64,000 nucleotides of DNA from Paenibacillus sp. FSL W8-0186 (GCF_037969765.1 NZ_CP150207.1:5525501-5589500), one strand, 5' to 3'; counted from the first letter of the stretch, positions 8,022 to 17,317 are shown. Translations and numbers: made by a program. Notes: generated from the sequence alone by a model not told the origin.

Positions 8022-9271
8022 GTGACCCTCCCCCTTGCCCCATTTAAAACAGATGCTGCACCTATTGTCATGAGATGCTGTGGAGGCAAACCCATCAATA
8101 CTCTGCCATATAGCTCTAGTCCCGTCGATGCGGTAGTCAGCGCATGATTGGAACCGCCTCGAATATCCCGGAAGATTTGAGACAAGCGATTCGAGTCGGC
8201 AATGACACTCCCTCCGCTCTCTGCCATTAGCAGATCTACGGCTTCCCAGCACAGCATGGCTGCATAGGTCATATCTGTCTGCAGCTGTGCCATTTCCTTT
8301 AAACTAAACGGTTCTGTGTTTTGCACGTGACGCTCCAATTGGTCAATCGTTCGACTGATATGAAGATGCGCGGATTCGACCTTCATCGCAGCAAGTCCTA
8401 CTTTATATTGAATATGACCCACTGCCGCTTGAGAAGTATGAACCGTCATTGCAATTCCCTTGTGAGGTGCTCGTTCAACAAAATACTCGACAGCCCCCCT
8501 GGCGAGTCCGAGGATCGCGCTTATTCCTGTCGTGATGATAATGATTAGCTGTCCGTAAGGTCTGTATCTGTCACGCCCCTGCAACTGGGCAGGCAACGAA
8601 CCTTCCTGATGGGTAACTACATATTTGTCGGGGATGAACACATTTTTGATTTCCAGACTATTGCTTGCGGATCCTTTTAAACTCATCGTATACCAATCGT
8701 CAACAATCGTCACTTCACTCATCGGCACAACGGCCAGCATCATCTCTACAGCTTTGCTTTCTTGCATGGACTTTACGTCCTTCAAGTTCAACAAGGCATG
8801 GGTGGCATGCTTTGAACCTGAACCGAACCTCCACAAGCCTTCCTCTACCAAATATCCTCCGTCTACTTTCTTCACAACCGCTTTTTGTGCCAGCAAGACA
8901 GAACAAAAGCGGATCTCCTCTACCGTATTATAGATCGAATCTAATACGCCCGGAGGTAAGGATAGTGCTGCATTATAGTTATTTCCGTTGATGATTTGTA
9001 CGACCCAGCCAACAGAACCATTCCCCTTAGCCACCTCGGATACAATCTCGACCATAGCGCGGATACCAACCTCATGACCCCCGTACTCTTTCGGTGTGCC
9101 CAGCTTAAACAGCCCTGCATCTGAAATTTTTTGAATCACTTCTTCAGGAATATGCCGTTCTTCATCAATCATCGTACCGAACTTCTGCAGATAGGGAACT
9201 AACTCGGCAGCCCGGTCTAGCAATTGCTGTTCAAGATCAGTGAGCTGACATTCTGTACTTAAATTGGCCAT
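8018..9271 (-). CDS. acyl-CoA dehydrogenase-fold flavoprotein (group D monooxygenase-like)
   Basis: A 417-residue protein with the three-domain acyl-CoA dehydrogenase layout. The N-terminal helical part includes DEERHIPEEVIQKISDAGLFKLGTP, the middle strand domain WTMSLKGSASNSLEIKNVFIP-like text, and the C-terminal helices end SQIFRDIRGGSNHALTT. Absence of the catalytic glutamate context and the SNSLEI motif suggest the two-component flavin monooxygenase relatives (HpaB/HsaA/DszC type), which use reduced flavin and O2. Substrate is unknown. The ATG at 9271 follows TAAGGAG. It is divergent from a TetR gene, with a long palindrome between. Confidence 0.82.
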   Translation of the reverse strand: MANLSTECQLTDLEQQLLDRAAELVPYLQKFGTMIDEERHIPEEVIQKISDAGLFKLGTPKEYGGHEVGIRAMVEIVSEVAKGNGSVGWVVQIINGNNYNAALSLPPGVLDSIYNTVEEIRFCSVLLAQKAVVKKVDGGYLVEEGLWRFGSGSKHATHALLNLKDVKSMQESKAVEMMLAVVPMSEVTIVDDWYTMSLKGSASNSLEIKNVFIPDKYVVTHQEGSLPAQLQGRDRYRPYGQLIIIITTGISAILGLARGAVEYFVERAPHKGIAMTVHTSQAAVGHIQYKVGLAAMKVESAHLHISRTIDQLERHVQNTEPFSLKEMAQLQTDMTYAAMLCWEAVDLLMAESGGSVIADSNRLSQIFRDIRGGSNHALTTASTGLELYGRVLMGLPPQHLMTIGAASVLNGARGRVT

Positions 9272-9284
9272 TAATATCCACTCC

Positions 9285-9346
9285 TTAATTATACACATGT
9301 ACATTTAAAGTGTATTTGTAGAATAAATAGTATAATGTATAATTAA
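9285..9346. promoter_or_regulatory. TetR operator region between flavoprotein and TetR genes
   Basis: TTAATTATACA (9285-9295) and TGTATAATTAA (9336-9346) are exact reverse complements, 11 bp each, 40 bp apart. Between them is a shorter near-palindrome, TACATTTAAAGTGTA (about 9299-9313). Placement between divergent genes suggests the TetR at 9407 controls both directions. Confidence 0.6.
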
Positions 9347-9406
9347 CTACCACAACCGATAAAATCAGGGATATGTCGAGAAACGATACAGGGAGAGGAA
9401 TCTGTC

Positions 9407-9964
9407 ATGGACCATAAAACAACCGAAGACCTTCGAGTTAAAAGAACGCGTAAGCTTTTATACACTGCTCTGTTAGAGTTAATGGACAAACACCCGTTTG
9501 AGAATATCACAGTGAAGCAGATCTGTGATCTGGCGATGGTACATCGAACTACGTTCTACACGCATTTTCAGGATAAATTCGATTTGCTTTCACGTGCGAT
9601 GAAACAAATTGCGGAGGAAGAATTTAAGGGCTTTGTTGATGCCTCCTTTTCTCCATCCGAAAATTTCAGGGAATTATTCTCTTTAGCCAAGAAACATAAA
9701 AAATTGTTTTCCATTCTTCTAGCGGAAGAGAGGGATTCCTTGAGGAGTCTGTTGCGAAAAGAAATGGGGAGGGGCATCAAGGAATACTTGGCCCAGCATA
9801 ACGCGATGGATGAAATTTCCATCGACATGCAAATTAAAATAGAGGCCTACATCGGAGCCGTGCTTGGTGTGGTCACTTGGTGGATTGATAGCAACGTGCC
9901 TATCGATCACGAGGAACTATTTTCAAAAATGAATATTTTTTCAGAAGAGAGATTCGCAGAATAA
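9407..9964 (+). CDS. TetR/AcrR-family regulator
   Basis: A 185-residue repressor. The N-terminal helix-turn-helix reads LRVKRTRKLLYTALLELMDKHPFENITVKQICDLAMVHRTTFYTHFQDK; the rest is an all-helical ligand/dimer domain ending IGAVLGVVTWWIDS, a TetR_C_7-like pattern. GGGAGAGG precedes the ATG. It very likely represses the divergent flavoprotein/membrane-protein operon. The ligand is unknown. Confidence 0.9.
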   Translation: MDHKTTEDLRVKRTRKLLYTALLELMDKHPFENITVKQICDLAMVHRTTFYTHFQDKFDLLSRAMKQIAEEEFKGFVDASFSPSENFRELFSLAKKHKKLFSILLAEERDSLRSLLRKEMGRGIKEYLAQHNAMDEISIDMQIKIEAYIGAVLGVVTWWIDSNVPIDHEELFSKMNIFSEERFAE

Positions 9965-9988
9965 CCTCTTAACTGAGGAGTGACTATT

Positions 9989-10081
9989 GTGATCCGCTCA
10001 TCGCAGCTTGCACCGATACCAGCCGGTGGAGCATCAGGACCAATTAAGAAAGATTTGCTTCTGAAAGGACGGGCCGCATAG
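9989..10081 (+). CDS. possible small protein, 30 residues
   Basis: A GTG codon eight bases after GAGGAG opens a 30-codon frame beginning MIRSSQLAPIPAGGASG and ending KGRAA. It starts 24 bp past the TetR stop. The good ribosome-binding site is the only support. It could be a truncated gene start, and no family is recognised. Confidence 0.25.
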   Translation: MIRSSQLAPIPAGGASGPIKKDLLLKGRAA

Positions 10082-10090
10082 TTTCGAATA

Positions 10091-10132
10091 ATAAAAGGTC
10101 CTCATTAGCTTCAAAAAAAGCCAACTGGACCT
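10091..10132 (-). terminator. terminator of the secreted-protein/ABC/two-component operon
   Basis: AGGTCC (10096-10101) pairs with GGACCT (10127-10132) around a long loop that contains a small GCT/AGC helix. On the minus strand the stem is followed by TTTTATTATT, about 60 bp past the response-regulator stop. Confidence 0.45.
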
Positions 10133-10189
10133 CATCTTTCTATCCCTTATCCTAACCGTCTCTTGAAAACGTCTTTACCTTCCACCACA

Positions 10190-10906
10190 TTAAACCTTAA
10201 ACCGGTATCCCGCGCCCCATACCGTCTCAATAAACTGGTGCTGCGACGGATCTTTCTGGATCTTGTCACGAATCTTTCCGACATGGACCGTAACCGTGGC
10301 GGAATCGCCGAAGTTCTCGATCCCCCAAACCTTATCCAGCAGCGCATCCTTGGAGTATACCCGATCCGGGTTCTCCGCGAGGAAGAGCAGCAGATCAAAC
10401 TCTTTTGCCGTGAGCGAGACTTCCTTCCCATGCAGCGTCACCCGCCTGGCATCGACCTGAATTACAAGTCCGTGGATGTTCAGCTCGCGCGGCTTCCGGA
10501 TTGGCAGAGCACCGGCGCCAACCGCAACCCCTGTCAAACGGTCATACCGTTCGAGATGTGCCCGCACCCGCGCAACAAGCTCTGATGGGCTGAACGGCTT
10601 GGTCACGTAATCATCCGCGCCTAACCCCAATCCCCTGATCTTGTCGATATCCTCCTTGCGGGCGGAGACCATCAGTACCGGAATAAACTTCGTTTCCCGG
10701 ATCCGCCGCAACAGATCAAAGCCGTCCATACCAGGCAGCATGACGTCCAGAATGATCAGGTCGTATTCTTGCTCCAGCGCTTCCTTGAGCGCCTCGTTGC
10801 CGTCTGCCCGAAGGGTAACCTCATAACCATGCACTTCGAGGTAGTCCCGCTCTAACTCCGCGATCGCTTGGTCATCCTCGACAATTAACACCTTCCGCTT
10901 CGACAT
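10190..10906 (-). CDS. OmpR-family response regulator
   Basis: A 238-residue regulator. The receiver domain has the acidic pair ED (10-11), phospho-acceptor in LIILDVMLPGMDG (Asp about 53) and the K of TKPFSPSELVARV. The C-terminal winged helix ends VTVHVGKIRDKIQKDPSQHQFIETVWGAGYRF. The ATG at 10906 has GGAG upstream, and the gene follows its cognate kinase by 14 bp. It most likely regulates the exporter and secreted protein of its own operon. Confidence 0.93.
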   Translation of the reverse strand: MSKRKVLIVEDDQAIAELERDYLEVHGYEVTLRADGNEALKEALEQEYDLIILDVMLPGMDGFDLLRRIRETKFIPVLMVSARKEDIDKIRGLGLGADDYVTKPFSPSELVARVRAHLERYDRLTGVAVGAGALPIRKPRELNIHGLVIQVDARRVTLHGKEVSLTAKEFDLLLFLAENPDRVYSKDALLDKVWGIENFGDSATVTVHVGKIRDKIQKDPSQHQFIETVWGAGYRFKV

Positions 10907-10920
10907 CTCACACACTCCTG

Positions 10921-12387
10921 TCACTTTCTATTCTGAACCATCGGGATGGTAAACATCACAGTCATGAACCGCCCCGGCTCGCTTTTTGCATAAATCATGC
11001 CACCATGCTGCCGGACAATCTGCTTCGCGATCGCCAGGCCCAATCCCGTGCCGGCCACGTTCTGATTCCTGTTTACATCCCCGCGGTAGAAACGGTCAAA
11101 GATTTGCTCCAGCTCGCTTGAATTCATCCCGGGTCCGTTGTCCGTTACCGAAATAACCCATTCCCCCGCTTGCTGGCCGAAATGGACGTGGATCGTTGGA
11201 TTCTGTTTATCCATAAATTTCACCGAATTGCCGACAATGTTGAGGATGACACGCTTGATCTTCTGGGCATCCATCGTCGCGACAGCACCCGTCCCCGCCT
11301 CGTAATCGCCCGTCAAATGAACGCCGGCGCTCTCGTACTCCATGCACAGCTCATTTATCGTTTGCCGATAGAACTCCTGGAGCGGCACCGCTTCGAAGTC
11401 GAACCTCTCCTGCTCCTGATCCAGCTTGGAGTACAGGAACAGGTCGTCAATCATTCGATCCATGTCGAGCGTCTTCGAATGAATTACGTCAATATACTTT
11501 CTCAGCTTCTCCGGATCATTCGCTACGCCCTCCCGAATTCCCTCCACATATCCCTTAATCGAGGTCAGCGGCGTCTTCAGATCATGCGAAATATTCGAAA
11601 TCAGCTGTTTGCGGTTCTCTTCCATCGCCAACTGGGCGCCGATCGCCCGCTGCAGCTCACTGCGCATCTTCTCGTACGAGCGAATGACGCTGCCCACCTC
11701 GTTGCGAACCTCCGAGTGCAGACTGAAGTTCAGATCCCCTTCCGCGATACGGCGGGAGCCCTGCTCGAGCTGCCGCAGCGGCCTTACGATATCCTTCGTC
11801 GTGATCCAGATCAACGGGACCAGAATGATACCGAATATAACCGCAATGACTAGAAATACGAGGATGTGGAACTGGTTGTCCTTGGTCCCCGTCTCCGTCG
11901 CATCGGCGATGAGATAATACGATAAGGGGTCGTCCATTCCAGGAAAATCGTAGCGCACAGAGAGCAAATTGCGGCCCTTCCACTCACTCATCACGAACGC
12001 CTCGTCCGCATGCTTCCCAGAAGTTGAAATGTTCTTCTGCATCTGCGCCAGGAACGCTTCCCCTTCTCTCAATTTACCGTAGCTTGCCCACTGATCTCCC
12101 TGCTGAACAACAACGAAGCCCCCGAACGGCTCCAGCCGATCTCCAATTTGTTCAGCGAACGAGGGGGACGCCAGCTCTTCTGGCATATACCGCTCCGCAT
12201 AACGCAGGTCTACGAACAGATCGATGCCTCGATGGATCGCGTCCTCTGCAGTCTGTTCCTTTACAATACTGTTCGCGAAATAAGAAAGGAAGGCCGTGAC
12301 GGCACCAATCCCAGTCGCCGTAACGATTACTGCAGTCAGGATGATGCCGATAATATACGTTAAAATAAGCTTAAGCCGAATGGACAT
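10921..12387 (-). CDS. sensor histidine kinase
   Basis: A 488-residue membrane kinase. TM1 is about residues 7-32, an extracytoplasmic domain of roughly 140 residues follows, and TM2 is 173-196. A HAMP domain (200-255) leads to the H-box SNISHDLKTPLTSIKGY with phospho-acceptor His268. The catalytic domain carries N (NIVGNSVKF), DNGPGM, DRFYRGD and GTGLGLAI boxes, all intact. The ATG is three bases after the permease stop, so this is one operon. The large external domain suggests sensing of envelope stress or an extracellular ligand, which is inference. Confidence 0.93.
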   Translation of the reverse strand: MSIRLKLILTYIIGIILTAVIVTATGIGAVTAFLSYFANSIVKEQTAEDAIHRGIDLFVDLRYAERYMPEELASPSFAEQIGDRLEPFGGFVVVQQGDQWASYGKLREGEAFLAQMQKNISTSGKHADEAFVMSEWKGRNLLSVRYDFPGMDDPLSYYLIADATETGTKDNQFHILVFLVIAVIFGIILVPLIWITTKDIVRPLRQLEQGSRRIAEGDLNFSLHSEVRNEVGSVIRSYEKMRSELQRAIGAQLAMEENRKQLISNISHDLKTPLTSIKGYVEGIREGVANDPEKLRKYIDVIHSKTLDMDRMIDDLFLYSKLDQEQERFDFEAVPLQEFYRQTINELCMEYESAGVHLTGDYEAGTGAVATMDAQKIKRVILNIVGNSVKFMDKQNPTIHVHFGQQAGEWVISVTDNGPGMNSSELEQIFDRFYRGDVNRNQNVAGTGLGLAIAKQIVRQHGGMIYAKSEPGRFMTVMFTIPMVQNRK

Positions 12388-12390
12388 GAG

Positions 12391-13116
12391 TTAGACTTCT
12401 TTCTTTTGAAAGGCTAGCAAGCCCGTAATAATGCCCATAATATAGTAAGCTGTCATAAATAGCAATGCCGTTACAGACGGGCCGAAATCGCCTCTATACA
12501 GGAGCGGATGCAACCAATCCGCGAAGTCCGTTAGGAAGAACCGGTTCAACTGCGGCTGGAAAAATCCAACGACGCCCATCGTCATCCACAGCACAATGCC
12601 GACGACCATTCCGACCCCGCCGCTCCCCGTCCACAAGGATACACTGTTAGCCAGCACCACTAACAAGCCGCAGAAGAGGATCGCGCCGCCGACCTCGGCC
12701 ATAGTCACCCCAAGCGTGGACAGGGCAGACATTCCCCTAAGCACGATGTTGCCGATAAACGTTGGGACAAACACACTTAGGACAATTAAGGCGCCCGCCG
12801 TCCACCCTGCAAGTGTTTTTCCTATAAAAAGGGCCTCCCGGCTGACCGGAAGCTTCAGCGCATTTTTGATGGTGCCATCCTTAAATTCGCCCGCCATGAG
12901 GTCGCTGCCAAGCGAAACCATGAACAAGGGCAGAACGACTGCAAGCAGCAGCTGCAGCGCGGTCACCGGCAGGTTCCCGCTCAGTCCGACACGTTCGCCG
13001 ATCAAGACGAAGATCACACCGACAAGGAAGGAGAGCGTCAGCAGTACTTTCAGCTTGCCTCCGCGGAACAGCTTGCGCAGCTCTTCCCCAGTGAGATAAA
13101 TAATGGGTGCCATCAT
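12391..13116 (-). CDS. ABC-2 type exporter permease
   Basis: A 241-residue permease with six hydrophobic segments. It opens with a short amphipathic region (YLTGEELRKLFRGGKLKVLL) and contains the cytoplasmic GEFKDGTIKNALKLPVSREALFIGKTLAG segment common to ABC-2 permeases of the bacitracin/lantibiotic-export type. The start is ATG 13116, overlapping the ATPase stop as ATGA. It pairs with the ATPase at 13113-13835 to form an exporter whose cargo is unknown. Confidence 0.88.
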   Translation of the reverse strand: MMAPIIYLTGEELRKLFRGGKLKVLLTLSFLVGVIFVLIGERVGLSGNLPVTALQLLLAVVLPLFMVSLGSDLMAGEFKDGTIKNALKLPVSREALFIGKTLAGWTAGALIVLSVFVPTFIGNIVLRGMSALSTLGVTMAEVGGAILFCGLLVVLANSVSLWTGSGGVGMVVGIVLWMTMGVVGFFQPQLNRFFLTDFADWLHPLLYRGDFGPSVTALLFMTAYYIMGIITGLLAFQKKEV

Positions 13117-13835
13117 GCGGCTCCGCCCCTTTCCTTGGCTGTACAATACAAATAGTAGTCCTCAACGCTGGCGAACGACTCTCGAATCTGGGCAATGCTT
13201 GAGGTACCGACCTGTTTTCCCTCATAAATAATACAAGCATGTGTCATCCAATCTTCGATTTCGTGTACCTGATGAGAAGAGATGATGATACTCATCCCCG
13301 TCTCCGTCACAAGGCCTCGAAGCATGGCCGTCATCTCCCGGCGTCCCTCGATGTCCATGCCCGAGAACGGCTCATCCAGCATCAGGAGCTTCGGTCGGTG
13401 GAGCAGCGCGCTGGCAAGCTCGATCCGTTGCTTCATGCCGGTGGAGTACTTCTTGATCTTGATCTTTTGGTGCCTGGACATGCCCACGAGTTCCAGCGTC
13501 TCTTGGATACGCGCTTCGTCGATACCCGGGTACAGCTTGGAGTACAGCTTCAGATAATCGCTTCCTGTCAAATAGCCATAAGGGGCCGGTTCGCCAATCA
13601 TCAGGCCCATGTGCAGCTTCGTCAGATCAGGCCGCTCCGCGACGGAGACGCCGTTCCAGCTCGCTTCCCCGCGGTCGGCTGTGACCCAGCCGGCCATCGC
13701 TTGCAGCGCTGTGGTCTTCCCGGCACCGTTCGGCCCTAGCAAGGCTGCAACCTCACCGGGATGTACGGTGAGGTTAAGCCCCTGGATGCCTCGGTTGCCG
13801 GGGTAGACCTTTGTAAGATCGCAGACTTCAAACAT
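13113..13835 (-). CDS. ABC transporter ATP-binding protein
   Basis: A 240-residue ATPase. Walker A is GPNGAGKTTA (about 34-43), the Q-loop region is MGLMIGEPAPYGYLTG, the signature is YSTGMKQRIELA, Walker B is LLMLDEPFSGMD and the H-loop is ISSHQVHEIE. All catalytic residues are present. It resembles BcrA-type antimicrobial-peptide exporter ATPases. GGGGGAGG precedes the ATG, and it is followed by the overlapping permease gene. Confidence 0.92.
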   Translation of the reverse strand: MFEVCDLTKVYPGNRGIQGLNLTVHPGEVAALLGPNGAGKTTALQAMAGWVTADRGEASWNGVSVAERPDLTKLHMGLMIGEPAPYGYLTGSDYLKLYSKLYPGIDEARIQETLELVGMSRHQKIKIKKYSTGMKQRIELASALLHRPKLLMLDEPFSGMDIEGRREMTAMLRGLVTETGMSIIISSHQVHEIEDWMTHACIIYEGKQVGTSSIAQIRESFASVEDYYLYCTAKERGGAA

Positions 13836-13863
13836 AAGTTAGATCCTCCCCCGTATTGAGCTA

Positions 13864-14835
13864 TTAGCCGCGGCCTTCGAACGCTTCGGCGTCAATGATC
13901 TCTATGGACTTGCCAGCAGGATCATACACATCAGGCGTCGTGGCGTTGATGCCGCTGATGCCGCCTTCGCCTTCCATTTTCACGCGATGGATGACGCCCG
14001 CTTTGTCCTTGCCGCTCACCTCAAGCTTGCCTTGCACCCCTTGCAGCCTGTTGTCCGCATCGACCGTCAGTTGTAGACGCAAATGCTCAATAGTAACTTC
14101 CTCTGTCAGCTCCGGCAGCTGCTCCTCAAGATTTACTGCCTCCAAGCCCTGGAAGAAAGGAATCTGCTTCAGACTCTCCCACTCTGCTGGCACTTCCGAA
14201 GCTTTCGAGTGTTCCTTTCTGCCGTCGGCCGATGCCACGTCCATCAACAAACGGACCACCAGCGGAACCTCCTCTTTGCTAACATCGACGGAAATCGTCT
14301 TTGAATGATCCGCATGATTCACTACACTGAAATTATCCTTGAGATCACCAACTATGAAATCAAGAAGCGCTTCCTCCGCTTTAGTCATCGGACGATGCTC
14401 GAAGTCCCCTTCTTCCTTCCATGCATGGTGCTTCCCGGCATGCTCATCGTCCAGGTTAATCACCTGATAGTCCAAACCGTGCGTCCGATCTACGAGATAG
14501 GCCGTGTCATCACCGCTGCTATACACACTGCCGCTGCGTTCAACGCCCTTGAGGGTGAAGTCAAAGTCGCTGCTTGCGCTGTGCTTATCTCCCGCTGCCT
14601 TGAACTTCGTCAAGCCGTCCGCCTCCAGTACCGTCTCGCCATTCAGCGTAACCGCGAAGTTTCCGTTCACCGTTGCACTCTCCATCGTTTGCTCCGACAT
14701 CTGGTTCGCTTTCAGCACCTCTTTGAAGGCCTTGTAACCATCCATCTCCGGCGTGGAGGCAAATGCCGCCACCGAAAACATACTTACTGCAGCCAACGAT
14801 GCACCGATCATCAATACTTTACTTTTCTTTTTCAT
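13864..14835 (-). CDS. secreted protein of unknown function, first gene of exporter/two-component operon
   Basis: A 323-residue protein with a clear signal peptide: KKK start, hydrophobic LMIGASLAAVSMFSVAAFA and an AFA cleavage site near residue 27. The mature part is highly charged, with several histidines in one acidic segment (about 140-155, including HAGKHHAWKEEGDFEH), and predicts beta strands rich in Val/Glu/Lys. There is no LPXTG, transmembrane helix or lipobox. ATG 14835 lies 10 bases after AAGGAG; a TTG at 14841 is too close. It precedes the ABC exporter and two-component genes with short gaps, so it may be the sensed ligand or a binding partner. I do not recognise the family. Confidence 0.75.
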   Translation of the reverse strand: MKKKSKVLMIGASLAAVSMFSVAAFASTPEMDGYKAFKEVLKANQMSEQTMESATVNGNFAVTLNGETVLEADGLTKFKAAGDKHSASSDFDFTLKGVERSGSVYSSGDDTAYLVDRTHGLDYQVINLDDEHAGKHHAWKEEGDFEHRPMTKAEEALLDFIVGDLKDNFSVVNHADHSKTISVDVSKEEVPLVVRLLMDVASADGRKEHSKASEVPAEWESLKQIPFFQGLEAVNLEEQLPELTEEVTIEHLRLQLTVDADNRLQGVQGKLEVSGKDKAGVIHRVKMEGEGGISGINATTPDVYDPAGKSIEIIDAEAFEGRG

Positions 14836-14890
14836 TTCCAACTCGCTCCTTTATGGTTGTATGGCTTCTCTTTCGTGCCTACAACCTTAG

Positions 14891-14909
14891 TTTAGAGGAG
14901 GAGTCTAAA
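14891..14909. promoter_or_regulatory. possible response-regulator site upstream of the operon
   Basis: TTTAGA-7-TCTAAA is a short inverted repeat 56-74 bp upstream of the first gene. No clean promoter was placed with it, so this is tentative. Confidence 0.25.
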
Positions 14910-15002
14910 GTCCCTCGAAAGGAAAAATAAAATATTTCTAAAATGTAAAATCCAGAACGTGACGAAGGCAGATTTCGTTGCGTTCGCTCGCATTCGTCCC
15001 GA

Positions 15003-17297
15003 TTAGAACTTTGACCACCCGAATACCGGCCTTAGCATCTTACGTATCCAATAAGCAATGACCGTCCCTGGGTTCCATGAACTGCGATTCTGCAAGTACT
15101 CCATGTATTGATCGTTAATCATATAAGTCCGAGTGGAAGCAGGGCTCTTCATACCAAGCTCTTCCCACATCGCCGGATCATTTGAACCTCCGAGCCTCTC
15201 AAGCATTTTTTCCGACTCTCGGTTAACTTTAGCCGGAATTTGCTCAAAGGCTTGGATGATTTGCGCATGAAATTCGTCGATCGGATTGCGGTTAACGAGG
15301 CTCGTCAAATGGATGCTTTCGCGAATGTAAGAAACGTATGCCAGATGGTCCGCCCAAAACTTGTCGATATAAAAAAGCCGTACCCGCTGCTCCGAAGGGC
15401 TCATCGGCGTCTTTCCTTTCAGAATACCGAGCCGCTCCTCGTATAGAATACGCCGCTGTTCCTCCACCAGATCCGAATAACGGTTCAGTTCCTGCTGGAT
15501 ATCGAAGTTTTGGCCCATCATAACGCGTTGAATATGCATGATTTTGCTGCGGAGCACCGACTCCTCTAGAGCATCATCTTGTTTGAGGTCGCGATAGGCG
15601 GGCGGAATCACTTTATCGATGTCGAACCGAAGCATCAATTCGTCTTCCAAGCTTACGAAAAATACGGAAGCCCCCGGGTCACCTTGGCGGCCAGAGCGCC
15701 CGCGCAGTTGGTTGTCGATCCGCACGCTTTCATGCACATGCGTACCCATCACGTACAATCCGCCCAACTTGGCGACAGCTTCTGCTTGTGCGGGGCTGCC
15801 GCCGCCGAGCCGAATGTCGACGCCGCGTCCCGCCATATTCGTAGACACCGTCACCGCGCCGATTTCTCCCGCTTTGGCGATGATTTCGGCTTCTTTTGCG
15901 TCATTCTTCGCATTCAGAACATGGCAAGGTACGCCGGCAGCCGCTAGCGCCTCCGCCAGTAGGTCAGACTCCTCGACGCTGGACGTGCCAATGAGAATCG
16001 GACGACCCGTCCTATGAACGGACGTGATTTCTTGTACAAGTGCCTTAAGTTTGGCTTCTTTATGGGTATAAATCCGGTGCGGATGATCGATCCGTATGTT
16101 GGGCCGATTCGGCGGAATTTGCACAACCTGCAGCGCATAAATATTTGCGAATTCCATTGCCGAAACGTGCGCGGTAGCCGTCATTCCGCAAATCTTCGGA
16201 TATAGGCTAAGGAAGTGTTGAAGGGTGATCGTGCCGAGAATTTTCCCTCCGGCCTTCAACTGCAGCCCTTCTTTAGCCGCAAGCGCGCCTTGCAGCCCGT
16301 CCGGCAAATGCCGGTTCTCCGCCACGCGGCCGGTATATTCGTCGATCAACTCGATTTGACCGTCCCGGACGATGTAATCGACGTCTTTTTTCAATAACAA
16401 TTCCGCATGCAGCGCACAATTTAACGACGATAACAAGTCACTATTATGGCTCTCGTACAAATTGCCGCATCCCAGCAGCTCTTCCGCTTTCGCAGCGCCC
16501 GCTTCATTCAAATAAACATTCCGGTGGAACTCATCGAATTCATAATGCACGTCTTGCTCGAACTGCCTAGCCACTTCTGCGAAACGAATGCCGTCATTGC
16601 CGGAAGAACCCGGCTCGCCGGCAATGACTAGCGGCACCCGCGCTTCATCCAGAAGCAGCGAATCCGCTTCATCGACGATGACGTAGTGAAAAGGACGATG
16701 CACGGTATCGGCTTCCTCCAGTACGATCGTGTCGCGCAAATAATCGAATCCCGCCTCTTTGGCCGTCACATAGGTAATATCCGCGGCGTAGGCTTCCCGT
16801 TTCTCGGACAAGCTCATACCCGCCTGCACCGATTTTACCGTTAACCCAAGGAAACGATAGATCGGGCCCATCCACTCTGCATCCCGATTGGCCAAATAAT
16901 CGTTAAAGGTCAGCACATGAACGCCTCCGCCAATCAGCCCATTGAGATAGGCAGGCATCACCGCAGAGAGCGTTTTTCCCTCGCCGGTGTGCTGCTCGAT
17001 CAAAAATCCCTCATGCAGCGCAATGGCAGCCATGATCTGGACTTCGTAGGGCTGTAATCCGAGCGTTCTCTTCGCTGCCTCGCAGACTAGCGCATAGGCA
17101 TCGACAAGCAGCTCGTCCAAAGGCGCACCCGATTTTGCCTCCTTTTTCAGCCGGAGGGATTCCGCTTGCAGCCGCTGATTCTCCCATGCTTCCAAACCCC
17201 GTTTTCGGATGAGCTCCACTTTGTCCCGATAGCCTTTCAGCTTATGTCGGTTATTGCCGTCTTTGAATTCCTGCATCCACTTAACGGCTAATTTCAT
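15003..17297 (-). CDS. secA2: SecA2-like accessory translocase ATPase
   Basis: A 764-residue SecA paralogue. NBD1 has Walker A TGEGKT (104-109) and Walker B VDEAD (208-212). The middle contains the preprotein-crosslinking region; NBD2 carries VTVSTNMAGRGVDIRLGGG and DNQLRGRSGRQGDPGAS. It stops after the helical wing/scaffold and lacks the long C-terminal linker and the CxCxSGK zinc motif for SecB binding, unlike housekeeping SecA (about 840 residues). SecA2 proteins power export of a small subset of substrates. No SecY2 or serine-rich substrate gene is visible. It may share transcription with the ABC genes upstream, separated by 20 bp. Confidence 0.85.
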   Translation of the reverse strand: MKLAVKWMQEFKDGNNRHKLKGYRDKVELIRKRGLEAWENQRLQAESLRLKKEAKSGAPLDELLVDAYALVCEAAKRTLGLQPYEVQIMAAIALHEGFLIEQHTGEGKTLSAVMPAYLNGLIGGGVHVLTFNDYLANRDAEWMGPIYRFLGLTVKSVQAGMSLSEKREAYAADITYVTAKEAGFDYLRDTIVLEEADTVHRPFHYVIVDEADSLLLDEARVPLVIAGEPGSSGNDGIRFAEVARQFEQDVHYEFDEFHRNVYLNEAGAAKAEELLGCGNLYESHNSDLLSSLNCALHAELLLKKDVDYIVRDGQIELIDEYTGRVAENRHLPDGLQGALAAKEGLQLKAGGKILGTITLQHFLSLYPKICGMTATAHVSAMEFANIYALQVVQIPPNRPNIRIDHPHRIYTHKEAKLKALVQEITSVHRTGRPILIGTSSVEESDLLAEALAAAGVPCHVLNAKNDAKEAEIIAKAGEIGAVTVSTNMAGRGVDIRLGGGSPAQAEAVAKLGGLYVMGTHVHESVRIDNQLRGRSGRQGDPGASVFFVSLEDELMLRFDIDKVIPPAYRDLKQDDALEESVLRSKIMHIQRVMMGQNFDIQQELNRYSDLVEEQRRILYEERLGILKGKTPMSPSEQRVRLFYIDKFWADHLAYVSYIRESIHLTSLVNRNPIDEFHAQIIQAFEQIPAKVNRESEKMLERLGGSNDPAMWEELGMKSPASTRTYMINDQYMEYLQNRSSWNPGTVIAYWIRKMLRPVFGWSKF

Positions 17298-17317
17298 CGA
17301 CGCTTGATCCCTCCTTC

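Noticed and set aside
8022..8252. N-terminal extension of the DUF2269-like protein
   Set aside because: The extension lies inside the flavoprotein gene; the ATG with ATGA coupling and a strong site at 8021 is better.
11170..11853. 227-codon plus-strand frame opposite the histidine kinase
   Set aside because: A long shadow frame produced by the GC-rich kinase gene; composition is Arg/Leu-rich with no motif.
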